Source: a virus
DNA length: 64,000 nt
Virus record (IMG/VR): IMGVR_UViG_3300035633_000651
Span: 45,678-109,677 of that record
Strand: one strand, 5' to 3'
The notes under the pieces are model-generated. The model was not told where the DNA came from. It saw only the letters and a list, made by a program, of their open reading frames with translations, and did not search any database. This document shows, piece by piece, positions 23,094 to 28,903 of the stretch (positions are counted from its first letter, which is position 1; the number at the start of each line of letters is the position of its first letter). A program made the position numbers and the translations under genes.

Positions 23094-23714
23094 ATGCGGC
23101 GCGCTCTTGCCACCTTCCTCCTCGTGTGCGGTTGCGCGCACGCCCTTCCCACGGTTCATGCCGAGCCGGCGGTCTCCGGCACCACGATGTTTCGTACGCC
23201 GAACGGGGCCCTCGTCCACTGGGACGAAAGCCAGCTCCCGATCCTCGTCGTCCCGCATCCCTCGATGGGCGCGTGGCGTGAGCCCATCGAGCAGGCCTGC
23301 GCGTTCTGGAACCAGCTCATCGGACAGACCGTGGTGCTCTGCACCCCGCCACACTACATCCCACCTGAGGAAGTCCAGCCCTTTGAAGGGCCGATTGTCG
23401 TCCTGCCCGGCGAAGAGACCGAGGCGTGGCTCAACGCCGACGAGGAGACCGGCACCATCGCCTTCGGCTACATCTCGCTGGCCGACACGGAGGCGACTCC
23501 GTTGGTGGCTTTCATTCTGGTGGCCCGTGCGATGGGGCACGTCCTAGGCCTGGCCGCCGATGACCCGGCGCGTGCCCCGAATTCCATCATGCGTGATGAC
23601 ATCGCAGGCGCCGACGTCAACGAGCTGCGGGTGGAACCCGAAGACATCCGGATTCTCCGGCTCCTCTACGGTCCGATTCCGGTCGACGAATCCCCAAAGA
23701 AACTGGGCATTTAG
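23094..23714 (+). CDS. Secreted matrixin-like protein with lost zinc ligands
   Basis: The protein has 206 residues. The N-terminus is a signal peptide (RRALATFLLVCGCAHA) with a possible lipobox ending VCGC. Late in the protein ARAMGHVLGLAADD then NSIM lines up with the matrixin signature HExGHxLGLxHxD and Met-turn. Only the central His remains: the first His is Arg, the Glu is Ala and the third His is Ala. FWNQLIGQTVVLC earlier fits the matrixin core. It is therefore probably an inactive metallopeptidase-fold protein exported from the cell, perhaps a binding or decoy protein. It lies 61 nt after Ro60 and ends 3 nt before the structured element. Confidence 0.62.
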   Translation: MRRALATFLLVCGCAHALPTVHAEPAVSGTTMFRTPNGALVHWDESQLPILVVPHPSMGAWREPIEQACAFWNQLIGQTVVLCTPPHYIPPEEVQPFEGPIVVLPGEETEAWLNADEETGTIAFGYISLADTEATPLVAFILVARAMGHVLGLAADDPARAPNSIMRDDIAGADVNELRVEPEDIRILRLLYGPIPVDESPKKLGI

Positions 23715-23716
23715 CG

Positions 23717-23841
23717 CCATTTCCGGAATCCGGAACCTCCAAGGGCCATAGCCCTAGGAGGGTGGCACGTCTCTTGAAGAAGAGAGAAAGATCCACACCC
23801 CACCCTTTACCCCTTGTGAGAACCCGGGATTCCGGAAATGG
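23717..23841. ncRNA. Candidate structured RNA (Y-RNA-like) or inverted-repeat element
   Basis: The 5' end CCATTTCCGGAATCC (23717-23731) pairs perfectly with 23827-23841 over 15 bp, then continues 2 bp after a single bulged G (23826). Inside, CCTCC/GGAGG (23736-23740/23757-23761), an A-A mismatch and AGGGC/GCCCT close a CATA loop, and TCTCTT/AAGAGA (23770-23775/23780-23785) makes a second hairpin. A long end-closing stem with a bulge plus inner arms is the plan of Y RNAs, and the Ro60 gene is 680 nt upstream. I see no tRNA-like T-loop as in bacterial Yrl RNAs, and the strand is uncertain. A bidirectional terminator or a MITE-like element with 15-bp inverted ends are alternatives. Confidence 0.4.
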
Positions 23842-23844
23842 AGT

Positions 23845-24384
23845 CTAACTTCTTGGAATCGTTGAGGAAGTGATGGGCCGGGATGTGCCCGGAATCGGAT
23901 CGGCGATTCCGGGATTCCGGGCGGGCGACGTCCCTGCGGCTGCGGGGTTACGCGCAGGCAGGCGCTCCAGCGTGAAGTACCCTGGGGTATTCGTGAGGAC
24001 CACCAGCTCCACGACGCGCTGCACGGGGGCGGCTGCGTCGGGGCGGAACGTCACCAGGGTCTCAGCCCCTCGGCGCTCCGTCTTCGAGATGGTCCCCTGT
24101 TGGCCCTGAGGGCGCGTGTAGGAGCCGTCCGTCGTGTCCTCGACCCGGTCAGGGCCAACGTACTGGACGCGGTCTCCGACGCGCAGGACGCGTCTCTGGC
24201 GGTGGTCCTGGTACTGGCGCTCGGAGACCAGTCGACCCTGCTCAGCGAGCTTGGTCAGGTTCCGGTTCGCCCAGTTGTGCAAAGGCTTCGTGTTCAGCGT
24301 CCGGTCCTGGGTGAGGACGCGGGCGTTGTCTTCGAGCTGCGTCAGGTAGCGCTCGCGGGTCGTGACCTTGAAGCGCTCGCTCAT
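23845..24384 (-). CDS. Hypothetical protein with SH3/KOW-like domain and repeat tail
   Basis: The protein has 179 residues from ATG 24384, ATGA-coupled to the upstream gene. The N-terminus is helical (RYLTQLEDNARVLTQDRTL). Residues about 68-125 (RVLRVGDRVQYVGPDRVED, then GQQGTISKTERRG) look like a KOW/SH3 barrel. The C-terminal 40 residues are low complexity with ARNP and IPGTSRP segments; their DNA carries repeats of ATTCCGG that also occur in the adjacent structured element. It is the last gene of the minus operon starting at 28292. Confidence 0.62.
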   Translation of the reverse strand: MSERFKVTTRERYLTQLEDNARVLTQDRTLNTKPLHNWANRNLTKLAEQGRLVSERQYQDHRQRRVLRVGDRVQYVGPDRVEDTTDGSYTRPQGQQGTISKTERRGAETLVTFRPDAAAPVQRVVELVVLTNTPGYFTLERLPARNPAAAGTSPARNPGIADPIPGTSRPITSSTIPRS

Positions 24385-24629
24385 GGCTTCACCGCCCAAA
24401 AGTGGTCGAACTCGGACTGGTACATGGTCTCGTCCTCGCCGCAGTGGCGGCACTCTAGACGGATCCAGTTGTCCCCCTTGGGCCGGATGACGACGGCCAT
24501 GCGGCGGTCCTCGTGGAGCCCGTCGGGGTTGCACACAGGACAGGGCTTGGTCGAGTCTTCGATGTACTCGATCCGCGACCCGTCGCCGCGCACGAAAGGG
24601 TGGCTAGGTGTCAATGCTTTGTCGTTCAA
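24381..24629 (-). CDS. Zinc-ribbon protein
   Basis: The protein has 82 residues. CPVCNPDG (residues about 31-38) and CRHCGED (about 60-66) form a Cys4 zinc ribbon, with strands MAVVIRPKG and WIRLEC between. Such small phage ribbons usually bind nucleic acid or a polymerase. It overlaps the previous gene by 26 nt and the next by ATGA. Confidence 0.66.
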   Translation of the reverse strand: MNDKALTPSHPFVRGDGSRIEYIEDSTKPCPVCNPDGLHEDRRMAVVIRPKGDNWIRLECRHCGEDETMYQSEFDHFWAVKP

Positions 24630-24840
24630 GGTATTCCTTTCGGATCTTCTGATAGGCGGGGCTCGCTTCGAGCCGCTTCAGGACCTCCATGACGTCAGTC
24701 GCGTCCTGGGTCAGGCGCGCGCTGAGGTCGGGGGGCCCTTCTTCGTCGAGGGTAGACAGGGCGTACGCCGCACTGTCGAGTGCCGACATGAGCGTCCGTA
24801 GAGCACGCACGTTGTCGAGCACCTTGCCGGCGTCACGCAA
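24604..24840 (-). CDS. Small helical hypothetical protein
   Basis: The protein has 78 residues from TTG 24840, overlapping the end of the upstream gene by 8 nt. It is helical throughout (GKVLDNVRALRTLMSALDSA, then TDVMEVLKRLEASPAYQKIR). The start is uncertain: GTG 24822 and ATG 24789 are alternatives. No family is recognised. Confidence 0.5.
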   Translation of the reverse strand: MRDAGKVLDNVRALRTLMSALDSAAYALSTLDEEGPPDLSARLTQDATDVMEVLKRLEASPAYQKIRKEYLERQSIDT

Positions 24841-25315
24841 GCTCGTCCTCCTCGTCCTCGTCGGGGACCGACGGGTCTCGCTGAGGGCAGACGTCCGGGC
24901 GCATGCACTGGATCCTTCCCTCATCGTCGACGGTCCACTCTTCGAGCAGTGCACCGCACAAGTCGCAGTTCGCGCTTGGGTCGGTCTCCGGCTCCTGCAG
25001 CCCTTCGAGCTTCGCAAGGGCCGCCAGCATGTCCGCCTGCAGTGCAGGAGGCGCCTTCGTTTTGACCTCGTCGATCAACGGGTCGACGGTGCCCTGCACG
25101 GTGACAACGAACTGCACGAGGCGTGCCTGGTCCATGACCTGCATGAAGCCGGCCTTACTGAAGCAGACTGCCAATCGTGCCATGCGGCCGTTGGCCTCGG
25201 CGAAGTCTTTGACGTACTCGACGTGGTTGCTGGCGTTCGACCAGTTAGGCCGAAACCCCATGCTCGACATGGTCTGGGCGATGTGTTGCGCCCGGGTCAG
25301 TTTTCTTGGCGGCAT
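24833..25315 (-). CDS. Hypothetical protein with C-terminal zinc knuckle
   Basis: The protein has 160 residues from ATG 25315, with GGAG 6 nt upstream; the start lies within the last 71 nt of the sigma-like gene. The N-terminal 100 residues are helical (MARLAVCFSKAGFMQVMDQA). CDLCGALLEEW and CMRPDVCPQRD near the end make a Cys4 site, followed by an acidic tail. The function is unknown; a nucleic-acid role fits its neighbours. Confidence 0.62.
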   Translation of the reverse strand: MPPRKLTRAQHIAQTMSSMGFRPNWSNASNHVEYVKDFAEANGRMARLAVCFSKAGFMQVMDQARLVQFVVTVQGTVDPLIDEVKTKAPPALQADMLAALAKLEGLQEPETDPSANCDLCGALLEEWTVDDEGRIQCMRPDVCPQRDPSVPDEDEEDELA

Positions 25316-26288
25316 ACCGTCTCCTGAGAGCGTAGAGCGTACGATCGTGTACGCCGAACGCCTGGCACGCCACGGCAGCGCCGACTTCGTCGGCCAAAGA
25401 GACGAGCGCACGTCCCTCTGACTCGGTGAGCGCCGCACCATCGAGCCCCAGTACCCGACGACGACGCTGTTCGGGATCCACAAGTCCCGAGGTTTCGAGT
25501 TCGAGCACGCGGTCCGTGTGACCGAGTGCTTCAACCAGTTTCGCAGCCGCCTTGCGGAAGACGCGACTGACGCCCGAGCTGCGGTCGAGGCTCATCGCTT
25601 CGGCCAGCCACCCGTGCAGGTTCGTATCTTGGCTTGCACCGCGGTAGCGTCCGGTCTGCGTGAGACAGAACCGGAGTACGCGGTACTCGCGAGTCGTGAG
25701 CGTGGCCCCGTCCTCGACCAGCTGAAGCGCCTGCGCAACGGGTGTCAGCTGCGGTTCGGGCTCGGGTTCCGGCTCAGGTTCGAGGAAAGGCTCAGGCGGT
25801 CCGGTCAGCACCTGTCCTGCCGTGACTTGCGCGTTCGTCTCGCGCAGCGACCACTCCAGGTCGTCATCGGTCGTGTCGAGCTGCATCGACCGGGCGTACA
25901 TGCGCTGCTTCTCGACGTACTTCAGTGCCCAGCCGGTCATGACGCCCTTCTTCGGACTGAAGAGGTAGTGCAGGGGCCAGGCGCGTTCTCCGAGCTTGTA
26001 CTCGCTCAGCAGGTACTCGACGATCGTGGACTGCACTTCGACCTTCAGACCTTCACGGTCGTCGACGCTGCAGTTCCGCTCGATGAACTTGACGGTCTGC
26101 AGGACCTTTGGTTCGAGCATCTGCAAGAGCAGACGCGTGGCTGCGTCGCGCTTGATGCCGAGCTTCAACCGACAGACGAGCAGGTTGATCACCAACACCT
26201 CGTCGCTTGGCGCCTTGGACGTGTTCCAGCACTTCCGCTTCAGCGGGCAGTTTTGGCAGTCCTGGCTGATGACCGGCAGACGACTCAC
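25245..26288 (-). CDS. Sigma-factor-like regulator (tentative)
   Basis: The protein has 347 residues from GTG 26288. A Cys cluster (CQNCPLKRKCW) opens the protein. Residues about 50-135 are helical, with DREGLKVEVQSTIVEYLLSE then GVMTGWALKYVEKQRMYA, resembling sigma region 2. An EPEPEPEPEP linker follows. The second half has a helix-turn-helix-like stretch (LTTREYRVLRFCLTQTG, then SLDRSSGVSRVFRKAAAKL), comparable with region 4, and another near VACQAFGVHDRTLYALRRR. The match is pattern-level only. If correct, it may direct RNA polymerase to the late promoter class seen at 6089, 59004 and 63658. It overlaps the next gene by 71 nt. Confidence 0.45.
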   Translation of the reverse strand: MSRLPVISQDCQNCPLKRKCWNTSKAPSDEVLVINLLVCRLKLGIKRDAATRLLLQMLEPKVLQTVKFIERNCSVDDREGLKVEVQSTIVEYLLSEYKLGERAWPLHYLFSPKKGVMTGWALKYVEKQRMYARSMQLDTTDDDLEWSLRETNAQVTAGQVLTGPPEPFLEPEPEPEPEPQLTPVAQALQLVEDGATLTTREYRVLRFCLTQTGRYRGASQDTNLHGWLAEAMSLDRSSGVSRVFRKAAAKLVEALGHTDRVLELETSGLVDPEQRRRRVLGLDGAALTESEGRALVSLADEVGAAVACQAFGVHDRTLYALRRRYAAKKTDPGATHRPDHVEHGVSA

Positions 26289-26294
26289 AGCAGG

Positions 26295-26759
26295 TCAGGC
26301 CTTCAGCTTCGCGGCCCGAGCCAACCCGATGCACGCCGACAGTGGGTCTTGCCACTTGTTGATCACGGCGGCACGTTGGATGCCGTGGAGTTCTACGAGC
26401 TGCTCATAGCGAGCCTGGTTCTTGGCCCACTCTTCGTCCTGCGGTGGTTCTGGCCAGCTGTCTGGGATCACCTTAACGACGACGCCGTCCTGAGCACGGG
26501 CGAGGTGCCCGCCCTCGATGAGTCCGAGCAGCTCGTCGGGCGTCCGGACCTCAACGAACTGTACTTCACACCCTGGCCGAAGGCCGCTGAGCTGTTCGAG
26601 CAGAGCCTGCGGGACCGCTTCGACGCAGTGGTGCTTGCTGGCCCCGGCGACGTGTCCAATGAGCATGGACCGCCCAGAGCGACGGGGCCCAATGACCGCG
26701 ACGACGCGGCCCTTGTAAGCCGCCTTCGAGCGGCGGGGCTTTGAAGCGAACCCGACCAT
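26295..26759 (-). CDS. P-loop-like protein with GRS in place of GKS
   Basis: The protein has 154 residues from ATG 26759, overlapping the upstream stop. VVAVIGPRRSGRSMLIGHVA near the start has the shape of a Walker A strand-loop-helix, but the invariant Lys is Arg. A Walker-B-like strand may be DGVVVKVIPDSW. ATP binding may be weakened or lost. A role as a nucleotide-binding partner of the adjacent sigma-like protein is speculation from position. Confidence 0.55.
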   Translation of the reverse strand: MVGFASKPRRSKAAYKGRVVAVIGPRRSGRSMLIGHVAGASKHHCVEAVPQALLEQLSGLRPGCEVQFVEVRTPDELLGLIEGGHLARAQDGVVVKVIPDSWPEPPQDEEWAKNQARYEQLVELHGIQRAAVINKWQDPLSACIGLARAAKLKA

Positions 26760-27136
26760 CAGCCGATCTCCACAGGGAAGCGCGGGGCGAAGGGGCGGTC
26801 GGTGTTGTGGACGTCTTGGATACGGTCGATGCGGAAGCTGTGGATCTCGTCGTGCAACCCGCACCAGCCGAAGAACAGCGGCTGCGGTCCGGGGTTCGCG
26901 CGCGCCCGGAAGCTGTAAGGTTCGACGAAGCGCTGGCTGTTGTTATACTTCATCCAGAGCAAAGTGCGCGTGCGTCCGGCCAGACGGATGCGGTACATGA
27001 TCTGGTCGATGCCCGTCGCCGGGCCCACGAGTCGCGGGTCCACACCCGGCTGCGCTTCCTCGCCGGGCTGCTTCCAGTAGGTCTGGATGCGCTGCTTCAA
27101 GCGGTCCAAGAAGTTTTGGCTGACACCGAACGGCAC
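26759..27136 (-). CDS. WYL-domain-like protein
   Basis: The protein has 125 residues. After a helical start (SQNFLDRLKQRIQTYW), the segments YRIRLAGRTRTLLWMKY, EPYSFRARANPG, LFFGWCGLHDEIHSFRIDRI and RPFAPRFPVEIG follow the order of the WYL ligand-binding domain. WYL domains bind nucleic acids or nucleotides and often control defence or stress genes; here there is no attached HTH. It sits directly before the P-loop-like and sigma-like genes, so a regulatory role is plausible. Confidence 0.65.
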   Translation of the reverse strand: MPFGVSQNFLDRLKQRIQTYWKQPGEEAQPGVDPRLVGPATGIDQIMYRIRLAGRTRTLLWMKYNNSQRFVEPYSFRARANPGPQPLFFGWCGLHDEIHSFRIDRIQDVHNTDRPFAPRFPVEIG

Positions 27137-27145
27137 GGCGAAACT

Positions 27146-27433
27146 CTACCCTTCTGCCTGAAGCTTCGCAAGAAGCCGTGTGGCCTGGTTGAGCGTCGGC
27201 ATGGTCAGGCTGTCCATCCAGACGTTGCCGTCGCGCAGGACGACCCAGCGGGGCAATTGCACGGCGCGGTAATGAGCGGCGAGCAGGAGGTCGTCGAGGT
27301 TGTTCGACAGCCGGTTGACCACACGAGCTTCCCAGCCGTCACGTTTCAGCCCTCCGGCCAATGCCCGCGCGCGCCGAAACCCTTCGATGTCTTCTTCGGT
27401 CGTGAAGAGCAAGATCAACGTGGCGTGCTTCAC
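27146..27433 (-). CDS. Small thioredoxin-fold-like protein
   Basis: The protein has 95 residues from GTG 27433, coupled to the upstream stop (GTGA). The layout (strand ATLILLFTT, helix RRARALAGGLKRDG, strand EARVVNRL, then LPRWVVLRDGNVWMDSL) resembles the thioredoxin-like fold found in small phage proteins. There is no CxxC active site, so redox activity is unlikely. The function is unknown. Confidence 0.5.
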   Translation of the reverse strand: MKHATLILLFTTEEDIEGFRRARALAGGLKRDGWEARVVNRLSNNLDDLLLAAHYRAVQLPRWVVLRDGNVWMDSLTMPTLNQATRLLAKLQAEG

Positions 27434-28014
27434 CCACGACGTCCCTTCGACTGACGCTTCTTGCGCTGCCAGGCGACCTGGTACTCGTGCCGCCGAGCAG
27501 CGGCGCACGGCCGACACCGGTCGACCTGGTGGACGCTGCTCTTCATCGCGTAGCGGACGTTCCCGCAGTCGCAGTGCAGCGCGTAGTTGTAGCGGTCGGT
27601 GTTGACCTTGCGGGTGACCGGATCTCCAGCGTCGTCGACTTCGACGACCTCAGGCTGAAGCCCGCCAGGTGCGGGATACCAGCGGGTTCCGTTCTTGCCT
27701 TCGATCGAGTCGTCCTCGACCTCTAGCTCGGGCAGAGGCGGAGGCACGTCGACCAGCATGGGCTCGTCGTCATCGTCGATGGACAGACCGTCGAGGCGCT
27801 GCACGTGAATGCGCGCGACGCCGTCGTGACGACGGGCGCCTTGGACCTCGGCGAGGGTGTAGCCTGGCACTCCGGACACCTCGATGTAGAAGTTGGCCGG
27901 GACGCCGGTGGGTTGGTCTGCCAGTTCTCGGTGGATCGCGTCAGCTTGGCCTTGAATGGCCAGGGTCAGGATGCCCCGGCCGACGGGCTCAGGATGCACT
28001 TCTGGTGAACCCAT
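27430..28014 (-). CDS. Hypothetical protein with C-terminal zinc site
   Basis: The protein has 194 residues from ATG 28014, overlapping the SH3b gene by 49 nt; the true start may be a little downstream. The N-terminal half is mixed (AIQGQADAIHRELADQ, FYIEVSGVPGYTLAE). An acidic linker follows. The C-terminal 60 residues hold CDCGNVRYAMKSS and CRPCAAARRHEYQ with a basic tail, typical of a zinc-bound nucleic-acid-binding end. No family is recognised. Confidence 0.55.
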   Translation of the reverse strand: MGSPEVHPEPVGRGILTLAIQGQADAIHRELADQPTGVPANFYIEVSGVPGYTLAEVQGARRHDGVARIHVQRLDGLSIDDDDEPMLVDVPPPLPELEVEDDSIEGKNGTRWYPAPGGLQPEVVEVDDAGDPVTRKVNTDRYNYALHCDCGNVRYAMKSSVHQVDRCRPCAAARRHEYQVAWQRKKRQSKGRRG

Positions 28015-28292
28015 GCGTTCAGTTTCCCCTTGCGCAGCAGTCGCCAGTCGCCTCGGGCGTCTGTGACGTAGAACATGCTGCGCGTGCCCACGAAGCGCTT
28101 GGTCGAGCCGACGACTTGGAAGTCGGTGCTCGGGCCGGCGCGCACGTTGCAGGCTCGTTGTATCATGACGACGTCAACGTTGACATCATCAGGAGGCATC
28201 TCCCCGTTGAAAGTCACGTAGCGCATAAAGATGCCGCTCATGATTCCCGAGAAGAGACCGACGTACAAGATGCCACGGAGCAGATTTCCCAT
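27966..28292 (-). CDS. Membrane-anchored SH3b protein
   Basis: The protein has 108 residues. One N-terminal TM helix (LLRGILYVGLFSGIMSGIF) is followed by a bacterial SH3 domain: ACNVRAGPSTDFQVVG, then GDWRLLRKG and AWVHQKCIL. SH3b domains usually bind peptidoglycan peptides, so the protein probably faces the cell wall. It is the first gene of the minus regulatory operon and has an early-class promoter whose -10 ends 6 nt before the ATG. Its early class argues against a simple lysis role even though the endolysin gene is next door. Confidence 0.72.
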   Translation of the reverse strand: MGNLLRGILYVGLFSGIMSGIFMRYVTFNGEMPPDDVNVDVVMIQRACNVRAGPSTDFQVVGSTKRFVGTRSMFYVTDARGDWRLLRKGKLNAWVHQKCILSPSAGAS

Positions 28293-28298
28293 GGCGCG

Positions 28299-28327
28299 AT
28301 GTTGACATCCTCAACTGAGGCTGTCAA
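28299..28327 (-). promoter_or_regulatory. Early-class leaderless promoter 8, minus strand, with palindrome
   Basis: On the minus strand TTGACA (28327-28322), a 17-nt spacer and CAACAT (28304-28299) end 6 nt before ATG 28292. GTTGACA (28301-28307) and TGTCAAC (28322-28328) are inverted around CCTC-AACT-GAGG, so the promoter sits inside an imperfect 28-bp palindrome that may be an operator or, in the endolysin transcript, a hairpin after its stop codon. Confidence 0.6.
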
Positions 28328-28899
28328 CCCCCGACCTCGACAAACGTGAACGGGCGGTAGCGGGTTCGCCCGGCCGAGTTCTTGTAGGCCTCCAGGACCT
28401 GCCCTCGATTGCCCCCCGGGGCGCAGTCGTAGGCCACGTGGATCCACTCCCCGCCGAACTCCCAGATGAGCTGCCTGAACGCGCACTCGGTCTCGATGAA
28501 GTGCCCGAGCTTCCACATGTTCTCCGGCGTCTCGGGGCGGGTCTCGACGTCGGCGGCCCGGCCGTACATGTGGTCGCTGGTGCGGGACCCTCCCACAGCA
28601 CGGTTCAGAGCCTCCACGCGGAGCCCGGACGTGACGTGCAGAGGCATGCCGAGCCGCTCGCGTGCGGGCTGCAGGACGTTGTCGACGAGGGCGTCAAGGT
28701 TTCGCAGCTGCTCCTCGTTCGGCGTGTTGTCGATGCCGAGGCGCCGGGCCGTGGTGGACCGCGTGAACTCCGAGAGCCGGAAGTTCTCGGAGAGCTTGCC
28801 TTCCTTCAGCAACTCCTCGTTCTTGTCGACGAGGACGTACCGGACCTGCTTGAACTCCGGCTCGAAGAATCGGGGTGGCTCGAATTCGAAGCGCTTCAT
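28324..28899 (-). CDS. Endolysin, M15-type peptidase
   Basis: The protein has 191 residues. The zinc site of M15 peptidases is clear: SDHMYGRAADVE (H110, D117) and EWIHVAYD (H154). NFRLSEFTRSTTARRLGI and HVTSGLRVEALNRAVGG are typical of the phage D-Ala-D-Ala/L-Ala-D-Glu endopeptidase group. It would cut peptidoglycan cross-bridge peptides during lysis. There is no signal peptide, so a holin should be needed; a holin-like gene is at 63236. It is the last gene of the long late operon beginning with the sheath. Confidence 0.85.
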   Translation of the reverse strand: MKRFEFEPPRFFEPEFKQVRYVLVDKNEELLKEGKLSENFRLSEFTRSTTARRLGIDNTPNEEQLRNLDALVDNVLQPARERLGMPLHVTSGLRVEALNRAVGGSRTSDHMYGRAADVETRPETPENMWKLGHFIETECAFRQLIWEFGGEWIHVAYDCAPGGNRGQVLEAYKNSAGRTRYRPFTFVEVGG

Positions 28900-28903
28900 G
28901 ACG

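Noticed and set aside
25518-26744. 408-residue plus-strand open frame
   Set aside because: It is antisense to the sigma-like and P-loop-like genes, which form a close-packed minus operon with proper starts; the plus frame lacks a ribosome site and a sensible domain pattern.
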